DNA of 64,000 nucleotides from UBA12202 sp049595035 (lineage in GTDB: Bacteria > Pseudomonadota > Alphaproteobacteria > Puniceispirillales > UBA1172), in assembly GCA_049595035.1 (NCBI GenBank), contig JBMYKD010000001.1, positions 1 to 64,000 on the forward strand. Reading direction: 5' to 3'. This document shows, one piece after another, positions 37,146-45,285 of this stretch (positions are counted from its first letter, which is position 1; each line of letters starts with the position of its first letter). Below the pieces are notes generated by a model, which made no database searches, had not been told where the DNA came from, and saw only the letters and a program-made list of their open reading frames with translations. The position numbers were made by a program, and so were the translations under genes.

Positions 37146-38795
37146 TTAGAAGCCCATGCCACCCATACCGCCCATGCCGCCCATATCAGGAGCAGGAGCC
37201 GCAGGTGCCTTAGGTTCAGGTAATTCACTGACCATGGCTTCGGTTGTAATCAGCAGACCAGCAACAGATGCCGCGTTCTGCATAGCAGAGCGAACGACTT
37301 TTGTTGGATCAATAACACCAGCTTTGATCAGGTCTTCGAACTTACCTGACTGGGCGTTATAACCATTTGTTGTGGACTTATCTTCGACAAGCTTGCCAAC
37401 AATCACCGCACCATCAGCACCGGCATTGTCTGCGATCTGGCGAGCAGGTGCCTGAATAGCACGGCGGACAATGTTGATGCCGACATTCTGGTCATCATTA
37501 TCGCCTTCCAGCTTTTCAAGAACACGCATCGATTTAACAAGAGCAGCACCACCACCGGGAACAATGCCTTCTTCAACAGCAGCACGCGTTGCATGCATCG
37601 CATCATCAACACGGTCCTTACGCTCTTTCACTTCAACTTCTGTTGCGCCACCGACCTTGATCACGGCGACACCACCTGCCAGTTTGGCTAGACGTTCTTG
37701 TAGCTTTTCGCGGTCATAATCAGATGTGGTTTCATCAGCTTGCGCTCTGATCTGGTTGCAACGAGCTTCGATATCCTTGCGCTTACCAGCACCATCAACA
37801 ATAGTGGTGTTTTCTTTGGTAATCTCAACGCGCTTGGCTGTTCCAAGCATATCAAGTGTAACCGCATCTAGAGAAATACCAACATCTTCAGAAATCACTG
37901 TTCCGTTTGTCAGGATAGCGATATCTTCCAGCATGGCCTTACGGCGATCACCAAAACCAGGTGCTTTAACAGCCGCAACTTTAAGACCGGCACGCAGACG
38001 GTTAACAACAAGAGTAGCCAATGCTTCGCCTTCGATATCTTCGGCAATAATCAGAAGCGGCTTGCCGGACTGAACAACCTTTTCAAGAATAGGCAACATG
38101 TCCTGCAGATTTGTCAGCTTCTTTTCATGGATCAGAATATACGGGCTTTCCATTTCAGCACGCATCTTTTCACTATCTGTGATGAAGTATGGTGACAGGT
38201 AACCACGATCAAACTGCATGCCTTCAACGACTTCGAGTTCCGTTTCTAGGCTTTTGGCTTCTTCAACAGTGATGACACCTTCGTTGCCGACACGTTCCAT
38301 TGCCTTTGCAATCATTTCACCAATTTCGCTTTCGCCATTGGCAGAAATCGTTCCCACCTGAGCAACTTCGTCAGATTTTGAGATTTTCTTGGATTGCTTC
38401 TGCAGATTCTGAACAATGTGTTCAACCGCAAGATCAATACCACGCTTGAGATCCATCGGGTTCATGCCAGCGGCAACTGCTTTTGCACCTTCCTGTGCAA
38501 TAGCCTGCGCCAGAACAGTTGCTGTGGTCGTGCCATCGCCAGCCATATCATTAGCTTTTGATGCCACTTCACGCACCATCTGTGCACCCATGTTTTCAAA
38601 TTTATCCTTAAGCTCGATATCCTTAGCAACGGTTACACCGTCCTTGGTGATGCGAGGAGCACCAAATGATTTATCAAGAACAACATTACGACCTTTAGGG
38701 CCAAGTGTTACCTTTACGGCGTTAGCAAGAATATCAACGCCTTTCATCATTTTCTGGCGCGCATCTGAGCCAAATTTTACGTCTTTAGCAGCCAT
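37146..38795 (-). CDS. groEL: Chaperonin GroEL (60 kDa)
   Basis: Chaperonin subunit that with GroES encloses and folds proteins (549 residues). Start MAAKDVKFGSDARQKMM, the ATP-binding VTLGPKGRNVVLDK and DGTTTATVLAQ segments and the flexible C-terminal GGM repeats (DMGGMGGMGGMGF) are all standard. It follows groES after 75 bases, with AAAGG 8 bases before its start. It is controlled by the sigma-32-like promoter and CIRCE ahead of groES and ends at the 37092-37120 terminator. Confidence 0.98.
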   Translation of the reverse strand: MAAKDVKFGSDARQKMMKGVDILANAVKVTLGPKGRNVVLDKSFGAPRITKDGVTVAKDIELKDKFENMGAQMVREVASKANDMAGDGTTTATVLAQAIAQEGAKAVAAGMNPMDLKRGIDLAVEHIVQNLQKQSKKISKSDEVAQVGTISANGESEIGEMIAKAMERVGNEGVITVEEAKSLETELEVVEGMQFDRGYLSPYFITDSEKMRAEMESPYILIHEKKLTNLQDMLPILEKVVQSGKPLLIIAEDIEGEALATLVVNRLRAGLKVAAVKAPGFGDRRKAMLEDIAILTNGTVISEDVGISLDAVTLDMLGTAKRVEITKENTTIVDGAGKRKDIEARCNQIRAQADETTSDYDREKLQERLAKLAGGVAVIKVGGATEVEVKERKDRVDDAMHATRAAVEEGIVPGGGAALVKSMRVLEKLEGDNDDQNVGINIVRRAIQAPARQIADNAGADGAVIVGKLVEDKSTTNGYNAQSGKFEDLIKAGVIDPTKVVRSAMQNAASVAGLLITTEAMVSELPEPKAPAAPAPDMGGMGGMGGMGF

Positions 38796-38870
38796 GTTTA
38801 AAACCTTTCATGTGTTTCTGCATTTCATCTTCAATATTAAGTGAGGTCATCAAGACCAATATCGTGGGGA

Positions 38871-39158
38871 TTAACCCATGACACCCAGAATGTCTGATTC
38901 ACGCATGATCAGATATTCGGTACCATCGATCTTAACTTCGGTGCCGGAATATTTGCCGAACAGGACAGAATCGCCTGCTTTCACATCCAGCGGAACCAGC
39001 TTGCCGGTTTCATCACGGTTACCAGAACCTACGGCTTTGATGACACCCTGCATCGGTTTTTCCTTTGCGGTATCCGGAATAATAATGCCGCTAGCCGTTT
39101 TGGTTTCTTGCTCTACGCGCTCGACAAGAACGCGATCATGAAGTGGCCTGAATTTCAT
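38871..39158 (-). CDS. groES: Co-chaperonin GroES (10 kDa)
   Basis: Heptameric lid of the GroEL chamber, 95 residues. The start MKFRPLHDRVLVERVEQETKTASGI contains the family core and the mobile loop, and FGKYSGTEVKIDGTEYLIMRE is the C-terminal signature. The ATG is preceded by an AGGAG at 39166-39170 (minus strand AGGAGATACTGGC). It is first in groESL. Heat-shock control elements lie at 39206-39276. Confidence 0.98.
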   Translation of the reverse strand: MKFRPLHDRVLVERVEQETKTASGIIIPDTAKEKPMQGVIKAVGSGNRDETGKLVPLDVKAGDSVLFGKYSGTEVKIDGTEYLIMRESDILGVMG

Positions 39159-39205
39159 GCCAGTATCTCCTCATTATTTCATATCAAATAAGCGTTATGC
39201 TAGAA

Positions 39206-39232
39206 TTAGCACTCCCAACCGGACAGTGCCAA
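39206..39232 (-). promoter_or_regulatory. CIRCE operator (HrcA-binding site) of groESL
   Basis: TTAGCACTC (39206-39214), 9-base spacer, CAGTGCCAA (39224-39232). Consensus is TTAGCACTC-N9-GAGTGCTAA, so one arm is perfect and the other 7 of 9. It lies in the transcribed leader, between the promoter and groES, as in other Alphaproteobacteria. HrcA repressor is not encoded in the window. Confidence 0.88.
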
Positions 39233-39247
39233 TTCTTGTAGTGAGAC

Positions 39248-39276
39248 ATATGGGCATAGATACCATCACTGTCAAG
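39248..39276 (-). promoter_or_regulatory. Heat-shock (sigma-32-like) promoter of groESL
   Basis: On the minus strand CTTGACA (39276-39270), 14-base spacer, GCCCATAT (39255-39248). This resembles sigma-32 consensus CTTGAAA-N14-CCCCATNT. The same -35 also fits sigma-70 (TTGACA, 17-base spacer, CATATG). Transcription would start near 39240, just before CIRCE. Confidence 0.65.
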
Positions 39277-39444
39277 ATATTTAGAAGAATTATTCATTAG
39301 ATGTAAGAAACTCCGTGATATTTTTTTATATCTGGTCGGGGTGCGCGTTGATCTGCCACGCCTCATCCTATTGTCAATGCTTGGGGAAACCGTTAACGAT
39401 TTCTTTATCAGAGTGATTGAATTCCATCAGGGGTAAGTACATAA

Positions 39445-40461
39445 ATGGAAAGAACAGCCAATACTTCCGTTGTCATATGGTTAATGGGCATCGCATTAAT
39501 GGTCTTTGCCATGATTGTTATTGGCGGCATCACCAGATTGACCGATAGCGGTCTGTCCATGGTTGAATGGCGGCCTATTATTGGCACTCTGCCCCCCCTT
39601 ACAGATCATGAATGGTTGCGTGTATTCACGCTTTATCAGCAATCACCCGAATACCAGAAAATTAATGCGGGTATGGATTTATCAGCCTTCAAATGGATAT
39701 TTTTCTGGGAATATCTGCATCGGTTATTTGGGCGACTTATCGGGATCATGTTTATCTTGCCACTTTTGTGGCTTGCTTTACGGCGGCAAATTCCACATGG
39801 ATTCGGACGCCGGTTTATGATCCTGCTGCTTCTGGGTGGCACACAGGGTCTGATTGGCTGGTGGATGGTAAAATCCGGATTAGTGGATGATCCTTATGTA
39901 TCAGCTTATCGGCTAGCCACTCATCTGGGGATTGCACTGACCATTCTTGGTGTTCTGATCTGGACGATTGCTGATTTAAAACATGGACGAGCTTTGTTAC
40001 CGCGTGGGCATGTGGCTGGGGTTATTGGAATTCTGGCACTGACTATCATTGCCGGTGCTTTTGTGGCCGGAATGAATGCCGGGCTGATTTATAACGAATA
40101 TCCGTTTATGGGCGGCCAATTTGTGCCCATCGAATATGGATATTATGGTGTCATGGATCCGTTTGAAAATCCGGCATCGGCACAGTTTAATCACCGCTGG
40201 ATTGCGGCAATTGCCGTATTGGGTGTGTTTAGCCTCTGGTTCCGTGCGCGAAAGGCTGAACGGAACGGATATCAACTGGGGCTATCGCCAGTCATCATGA
40301 TGTTGGCATTATTTTCCCAGTTTCTGCTTGGCATCATGACTTTGCTATATCAGGTGCCTGTGACGCTAGGCACCCTGCATCAGGCAGGCGCCGCTTTTCT
40401 CCTGATCTTTGTCATATGGGTATCGCATGGACTGATGCGATATAGCAGCAGAGATATCTAG
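39445..40461 (+). CDS. ctaA: Heme A synthase (COX15/CtaA type)
   Basis: Membrane enzyme that oxidises heme O to heme A for aa3-type cytochrome oxidase. 338 residues with about eight membrane segments. The family segments GGITRLTDSGLSMVEWRP, WEYLHRLFGRLIG (heme-ligand His), STYRLATHLG-like AYRLATHLGIAL and FNHRWIAA are seen, giving the paired histidines. The longer loop NEYPFMGGQFVP fits the alphaproteobacterial/mitochondrial type. It converges on aspS, sharing 4 bases at the 3' ends. No other oxidase genes are near. Confidence 0.95.
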   Translation: MERTANTSVVIWLMGIALMVFAMIVIGGITRLTDSGLSMVEWRPIIGTLPPLTDHEWLRVFTLYQQSPEYQKINAGMDLSAFKWIFFWEYLHRLFGRLIGIMFILPLLWLALRRQIPHGFGRRFMILLLLGGTQGLIGWWMVKSGLVDDPYVSAYRLATHLGIALTILGVLIWTIADLKHGRALLPRGHVAGVIGILALTIIAGAFVAGMNAGLIYNEYPFMGGQFVPIEYGYYGVMDPFENPASAQFNHRWIAAIAVLGVFSLWFRARKAERNGYQLGLSPVIMMLALFSQFLLGIMTLLYQVPVTLGTLHQAGAAFLLIFVIWVSHGLMRYSSRDI

Positions 40462-42227
40462 CTAGCAGGTTTAATCGGCAATTGCTTTCTGATATGCAGT
40501 TCCGTTAACTGCTTATCATCTACCTCTGATGGGGCACCCATCATTAAGTCTTCGGCTTTGCCATTCATCGGGAACAGAATAATTTCACGGATATTTGGCT
40601 CATTGGCAATCAGCATCACAATCCGGTCAATCCCCGGTGCTATACCGCCATGTGGCGGTGCACCAAAGCGGAATGCGTTGATCATGCCCGGAAACTTGTT
40701 ATCAACGACTTCTGGGCCATAGCCAGCAATTTCAAAAGCGCGGTACATGACTTCGGGCAGATGATTACGGATAGCCCCGGATGAAAGTTCAATCCCGTTA
40801 CACACCAGATCATATTGCCATGCCTTGATATCTAGCGGATCCATAGTGTTCAATGCTTCAAGACCACCTTGCGGCATGGAAAACGGGTTATGCGAAAACG
40901 CAATTTCACCAGTTAGTTTGTCTTTTTCAAACATCGGGAAATCGACAATCCAGCAGAAATGATAGCCATCAGCAATAAGGTCTTTTTCCTGACCAATGCG
41001 AACCCGTGCTTTACCAGCAAGAGCAGCAGCATCGTCTTCGGCGGAACAGGCAAAGAACAGAGCATCTCCATCCTTAAGCCCCATCTGGTCACGCAACGCA
41101 AAAGCGGCATCATCACCTAGTGCTTTGGCGACAGGGCCTCGTGCCTCACCTTCGGCATAAATAATATAACCCATCCCCGGCGCACCTTCGCCTTGTGCCC
41201 AGCTGTTCATTTTATCAGCGAAAGCACGACTTCCACAATCTGGGCCCGGAATGGCACGAACAACTGATCCGCCTGCAACAGCCTTGGCAAAAATGCTGAA
41301 CCCAGAATCACGGAAATGATCGGTCACATCCTGTATTTCAAGCGGAATACGCAGATCAGGCTTATCCGTGCCATATTTCAACATGGATTCAGCAAAGCTG
41401 ATGCGGGTAAACGGGGCTTTAATATCCTTATCCGTAAACTCATCAAAGACTCCGGCAATCACGGGCTCAACCGCGGCAAAGACGTCATCCTGTTCAACAA
41501 AGCTCATTTCAAGATCAAGTTGATAGAACTCACCGGGGCTTCGGTCAGCCCGGCTATCTTCATCACGGAAACATGGCGCAATTTGAAAATACCGGTCAAA
41601 GCCAGATACCATAATCAGCTGTTTGAATTGTTGCGGTGCTTGCGGCAAGGCATAGAACTTCCCCGGATGTAACCGTGATGGCACAAGAAAATCACGCGCA
41701 CCTTCTGGTGATGATGCGGTCAGGATAGGTGTTTGAAATTCCATGAAACCCTGATCTACCATACGCTGGCGGATAGATTGGATAATCTGGGCACGCAACA
41801 TGATATTCTGGTGCGGGCGCTGGCGTCGCAAATCCAGATAACGATATCGCAGGCGTGTTTCTTCACCCGCATCTTCATCGGAGTTTACCTGAAGCGGAAG
41901 AACATCCGCATGGGATAATACTTCAAACTGTTCAATCCGCACTTCAATTTCACCTGTTGGCAGATTGGGATTGATGGTTTCTTCTTCCCGCTTAACAACC
42001 TTGCCTTTGATGCGTACCACCGATTCGACCCGCGTGTCTTCGACTTGGGAAAAACTGCTATCAGAGCTATCCGCCACACATTGGGTGATGCCATAATGGT
42101 CACGCAGATCAACAAATAATAGCTGACCATGATCACGCTTACGGTTAATCCAGCCAGATAGCATGACAGTTGATCCAACATCAGCACTGGTTAAAGCTTG
42201 ACAGGTATGTGTGCGGTAGGCGTTCAT
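40458..42227 (-). CDS. aspS: Aspartyl-tRNA synthetase
   Basis: Class II synthetase, bacterial type with the GAD insertion (589 residues). N-terminal OB anticodon-binding domain (about 1-110), motif 2 around FRDEDSRADRSPGEFYQLDLEMSF, motif 3 GIAPGIDRIVML. GGAG lies 8 bases before the ATG. Whether it also charges tRNA-Asn cannot be told from this sequence; absence of asnS and presence of gatCAB in the genome would indicate that. It is preceded by a gap with repeats (42338-42370). Confidence 0.97.
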   Translation of the reverse strand: MNAYRTHTCQALTSADVGSTVMLSGWINRKRDHGQLLFVDLRDHYGITQCVADSSDSSFSQVEDTRVESVVRIKGKVVKREEETINPNLPTGEIEVRIEQFEVLSHADVLPLQVNSDEDAGEETRLRYRYLDLRRQRPHQNIMLRAQIIQSIRQRMVDQGFMEFQTPILTASSPEGARDFLVPSRLHPGKFYALPQAPQQFKQLIMVSGFDRYFQIAPCFRDEDSRADRSPGEFYQLDLEMSFVEQDDVFAAVEPVIAGVFDEFTDKDIKAPFTRISFAESMLKYGTDKPDLRIPLEIQDVTDHFRDSGFSIFAKAVAGGSVVRAIPGPDCGSRAFADKMNSWAQGEGAPGMGYIIYAEGEARGPVAKALGDDAAFALRDQMGLKDGDALFFACSAEDDAAALAGKARVRIGQEKDLIADGYHFCWIVDFPMFEKDKLTGEIAFSHNPFSMPQGGLEALNTMDPLDIKAWQYDLVCNGIELSSGAIRNHLPEVMYRAFEIAGYGPEVVDNKFPGMINAFRFGAPPHGGIAPGIDRIVMLIANEPNIREIILFPMNGKAEDLMMGAPSEVDDKQLTELHIRKQLPIKPAS

Positions 42228-42337
42228 CTCAAATCTCCGCTAGCAGCAGTTAGGCATTTCGCCCCTTATCTATCGTGAGGATGGCAAGTCATGCAAGTGA
42301 TTTTGCACGAAAATATGTATTAACGCATTCTGGAACT

Positions 42338-42370
42338 CTAGCGCTAGCACCCAGATATGGCCAGATATGG
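42338..42370. repeat. Palindrome and tandem decamer upstream of aspS
   Basis: A perfect palindrome CTAGCGCTAG (42338-42347) is followed by CCAGATATGG repeated twice in tandem (42351-42360, 42361-42370). The block lies about 110-145 bases before the aspS start and 16 bases after the methyltransferase stop. Function unknown. Confidence 0.7.
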
Positions 42371-42385
42371 GATGATTTGGTCACA

Positions 42386-43396
42386 TCATTTGCGGCGACG
42401 ACGGCGTGGTGAGGCATCCGTCGATGGTTGATCAGGGATATTTTTCCATGGCTTGCCAAGCTCCGCTTCCAGTCTGGCGGCATCAACAATGGCTTTATCA
42501 CTATCACAATCTTTATCCAGAGCCTGCCGCATGGCACGGATATGATCAGGGCTTGTGCCGCAACAACCACCAATAATCTGAATACCCGCATCACGCGCTA
42601 GAACGGCATATTTAGCCATTAATTCCGGTGTACCATGATAATGGATTTTGCCTTCGACATACTCAGGAATTCCGCAATTGCCTTTGGCAATACGCATGAC
42701 CCCATTGGCCGGGTTCATAGCCATCATCGAATGCATAAGTTCAGCCGGGCCAATTCCACAATTTGCACCAACGGCAACAACGCCTTTTTCACTGATCTGG
42801 CTGGCAAAATCAGATGGATCAACCCCCATCATGGATTTACCTGCCGTATCAAAAGTCATTGTTGCGGCCACCGGTAATCCTGTTTTCTGGGCGGCTTCCA
42901 GCGCGGCATAAACTTCATCAAAAGAAGAAATCGTTTCAATCCACAGCATATCAACGCCGCCCTCGGCTAATGCTTCAGCCTGTTCGGTAAATGCCGCGAC
43001 AGCGTCCTCATGGGTTAGGGTTCCTAACGGCGTAAATAGCTCACCTGTTGGCCCCATTGATCCGGCAACGGCAATATCCCTTCCGGTAGCTTCATGATGA
43101 TGATCTGCACATGCGCGCGCCAGTCTGGCCGCCGCAATATTTAATTCTCTGACCTGATCTTCTGCCTGATGAAGCTTTAACCTGTACCTTGTGCCGCCAA
43201 ACGTGTTGGTCAGGATGACGTCTGATCCTGCTTCAATAAACCGGTTGTGCAAACCTGACACATGTTCCGGTTTTTCCAGTGACCATAATTCGGGGGGGTA
43301 ACCTGTTTCCAGACCAAGTTGAAAGTAATTTGTCCCGGTAGCACCATCAGCAAGAATAAACCCTTGCTTTTGCAAGATACGATCTAGAATAAACAT
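42386..43396 (-). CDS. Homocysteine S-methyltransferase family (BHMT-like)
   Basis: Zinc-dependent methyltransferase that makes methionine from homocysteine (336 residues). Zinc ligands C213 (GANCGIG) and the C278-C279 pair (IIGGCCGTSPDH) are present. The TIM-barrel start ILADGATGTNYFQLGL is family-typical. The methyl donor cannot be read from sequence: betaine (BHMT), S-methylmethionine or another. It lacks the cobalamin domains of MetH. DUF1289 precedes it with 15 bases, probably one operon. Betaine use would suit a marine organism, an inference. Confidence 0.88.
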   Translation of the reverse strand: MFILDRILQKQGFILADGATGTNYFQLGLETGYPPELWSLEKPEHVSGLHNRFIEAGSDVILTNTFGGTRYRLKLHQAEDQVRELNIAAARLARACADHHHEATGRDIAVAGSMGPTGELFTPLGTLTHEDAVAAFTEQAEALAEGGVDMLWIETISSFDEVYAALEAAQKTGLPVAATMTFDTAGKSMMGVDPSDFASQISEKGVVAVGANCGIGPAELMHSMMAMNPANGVMRIAKGNCGIPEYVEGKIHYHGTPELMAKYAVLARDAGIQIIGGCCGTSPDHIRAMRQALDKDCDSDKAIVDAARLEAELGKPWKNIPDQPSTDASPRRRRRK

Positions 43397-43411
43397 GCCT
43401 GCCCTCCTATT

Positions 43412-43627
43412 TTAGGCACGGCTCCGTCGTCTTGTGCGGCGACTTCTGCCAGTCATTTTAGTTTGGCGATCATGCAGAGTACTAATAAGTGATCTCTGCT
43501 CATCAGTACTCATGCTTCGCCAAGACGCAATTTCGTTACGGGTACGATAGCAACCTGTACATAACCCGCTGGTCGGATCTATCTGACAAATACTAATACA
43601 CGGAGAAGGAAGATGATCCGTTGTCAT
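43412..43627 (-). CDS. DUF1289 family small cysteine protein
   Basis: 71 residues with a four-cysteine motif: C10, C14, C23 and C26 in SPCISICQIDPTSGLCTGC, then CYRTRNEIASW. These probably bind iron-sulfur or zinc; function unknown. The C terminus is very basic (SRRTRRRSRA). It lies just ahead of the methionine synthase-like gene, likely in the same transcript. DUF1289 genes are common small partners in proteobacterial operons. Confidence 0.88.
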   Translation of the reverse strand: MTTDHLPSPCISICQIDPTSGLCTGCYRTRNEIASWRSMSTDEQRSLISTLHDRQTKMTGRSRRTRRRSRA

Positions 43628-43728
43628 GCCATACTCAATTCGTTCCAGACGCTATTCATAGCTCATCCAGCAAAATAAGCGTGATAACATATATACGAGA
43701 AATATTATAATCAGAAAAGGCTACTGCA

Positions 43729-44250
43729 TTAAGCGGCATTAACCTCATTATTCGTTGTATTTGATACAGCATGTGCCAGATTGTCAATCATTTCTGATAC
43801 TTCGGCTGATTTTCCAGCCACGACAACATGACCTTCCATTAAAACACTGGTGTCATATTCTGGTGCAATATCGCCCAATAGATCAAGTGACTTAGCAAGG
43901 TCTACGCCACCACCAATTAATAGGGATGGTGCTTTTTCACGCAGGAATGCTGACATAATCCGTTTAGCATGACTATCCGCTTCTAATGCTTTCAGATGCT
44001 GATCACCATCTGGAATGATCATGATATCGTAATCCACGGCTAATGTTTCACGCCATACCGTATCAACCGGATAAGATAGCCCCCATTGTTCACCAGCCCA
44101 GCCATTGATCAGACCATTTTCTTTAGACACCATCTTAGCTTTGATACCTGCATCATTTAACTGTTTTTGCAGATTGATCAGAACGCTTTCATTAAATCCA
44201 TGTGTTACAAGTATGGCGGCGGTTTTTCCTGCAAGCGCGGAAAGGGACAT
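43729..44250 (-). CDS. DJ-1/PfpI-fold protein lacking the catalytic cysteine
   Basis: 173 residues with the class I glutamine amidotransferase-like fold of DJ-1/PfpI. The segments KTAAILVTHGFNESVLINL (9-27), the IPDGDQHLKALE region (79-90) and PSLLIGGGVDLAKSL (108-122) align best with the C-terminal domain of large catalases such as KatE. Where enzymes have the nucleophile elbow cysteine there is Gly (IGGG), and the whole protein contains no Cys, so it is unlikely to be a protease or deglycase. It has a plausible promoter and is divergent from the lipoprotein gene. Role unknown. Confidence 0.82.
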   Translation of the reverse strand: MSLSALAGKTAAILVTHGFNESVLINLQKQLNDAGIKAKMVSKENGLINGWAGEQWGLSYPVDTVWRETLAVDYDIMIIPDGDQHLKALEADSHAKRIMSAFLREKAPSLLIGGGVDLAKSLDLLGDIAPEYDTSVLMEGHVVVAGKSAEVSEMIDNLAHAVSNTTNNEVNAA

Positions 44251-44326
44251 TCAACAACTCCATCAATAATGTTTCAGCCCGGAGAGGGTTTATACCTCAA
44301 TCCTGCGACCATGTTTGGATGCTTTC

Positions 44327-44355
44327 TATATATGTATATTCATACAAAATATCAA
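44327..44355 (-). promoter_or_regulatory. Candidate promoter of the DJ-1/PfpI-like gene
   Basis: Minus-strand TTGATA (5 of 6, 44355-44350), 17-base spacer, TATATA (4 of 6, 44332-44327). It lies about 77 bases before the start codon. Confidence 0.45.
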
Positions 44356-44467
44356 TAGCCTATGCTTTTATATCGTAATCCTGATGAGCTAATGACTCTG
44401 CCTTTTTCTTTAAAACATGATGCCAGAGGAGCAAGACTAGAAAGAAAAAATAAATTAGAAAACTCTA

Positions 44468-45274
44468 ATGCATCTTACCAGCCTATATCCGGCAAGGCGG
44501 ATGATTCAGTTTATCCTTGCAGTATGTTTACCCCTGCTGGTTGGGTGCGGGGGCGGGAATGATGTATTTGTTTCCGCCCCACCTCCGACAGGGGTTAATT
44601 TAACCGATCTCAGTCAAGCGACCCAGCGTCAGGTTGATCACCTTTTTGCCAAATTAAATGGTGACGGCGACAAATGGATAACTATCATCGATAGCGATAG
44701 CCTGAATTTAAAATTGGAAGGCAGGACAGATGATGCCGCCATTGGTGCCAGATTGCGAAAACTGCCGCCGATTTCAGATTATGCTTCCGATAACGTTACC
44801 AATATATTTTCACGATTTGGCACGATATCATCCCCGCTGGATCATCAGGCGGATATTGCCGCCCGGATTGTGGTCTGGGGATATCAGGCATCGGCTTTAC
44901 CTGACCATGATATCACCTATCACATACACTCTTTATGGAATGGCGTTGCCTGTGATGGTGCATTTGAAACACGCAAGGGACAGGCAAACGGGGCATTACA
45001 TGTGACGCCAGACAACAAACAGACATCATTTAATCTGGCCGGGGATGGCTTATCATTGGATGCAGCGATGCGACTGGATGATCAGATTAACTTTCATATT
45101 CTTGGGGATATGCAGCTCATATTTCAAGGTGAGATACAGCAACTGGAACATCAGTTTGTCACCGGAACCCTGTTCGGGCCAGATGCAAGCGAGGCTGGCA
45201 TGGTGATCGGACTAGAGACAGATCAGGGGGCGTTGTTCAGCATAATGGCCCTTGGTCAGGCTGTCCGGCCTTAA
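44468..45274 (+). CDS. Lipoprotein with transferrin-binding-protein-like beta-barrel domain
   Basis: 268 residues. The lipobox LVGC ends at C27, followed by GGGND; a hydrophobic stretch precedes it and RR sits at 10-11. The C-terminal half (about 130-266) resembles the TbpB-type beta-barrel domain also used by Slam-dependent and other surface lipoproteins, ending in GTLFGPDASEAGMVIGLE, the family hallmark. It might bind iron or another ligand at the surface; ligand unknown. A second ATG at 44501 would remove the positive n-region, so 44468 is preferred. It converges on the gdh gene with an 11-base gap. Confidence 0.75.
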   Translation: MHLTSLYPARRMIQFILAVCLPLLVGCGGGNDVFVSAPPPTGVNLTDLSQATQRQVDHLFAKLNGDGDKWITIIDSDSLNLKLEGRTDDAAIGARLRKLPPISDYASDNVTNIFSRFGTISSPLDHQADIAARIVVWGYQASALPDHDITYHIHSLWNGVACDGAFETRKGQANGALHVTPDNKQTSFNLAGDGLSLDAAMRLDDQINFHILGDMQLIFQGEIQQLEHQFVTGTLFGPDASEAGMVIGLETDQGALFSIMALGQAVRP

Positions 45275-45285
45275 ATTCATCAGGT

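Noticed and set aside
39184..39366. 60-residue minus-strand ORF upstream of groES
   Set aside because: It runs across the heat-shock promoter and CIRCE and has no family-like sequence.
44362..44562. 66-residue plus-strand ORF before the lipoprotein
   Set aside because: Overlaps the lipoprotein gene in another frame; no supporting features.
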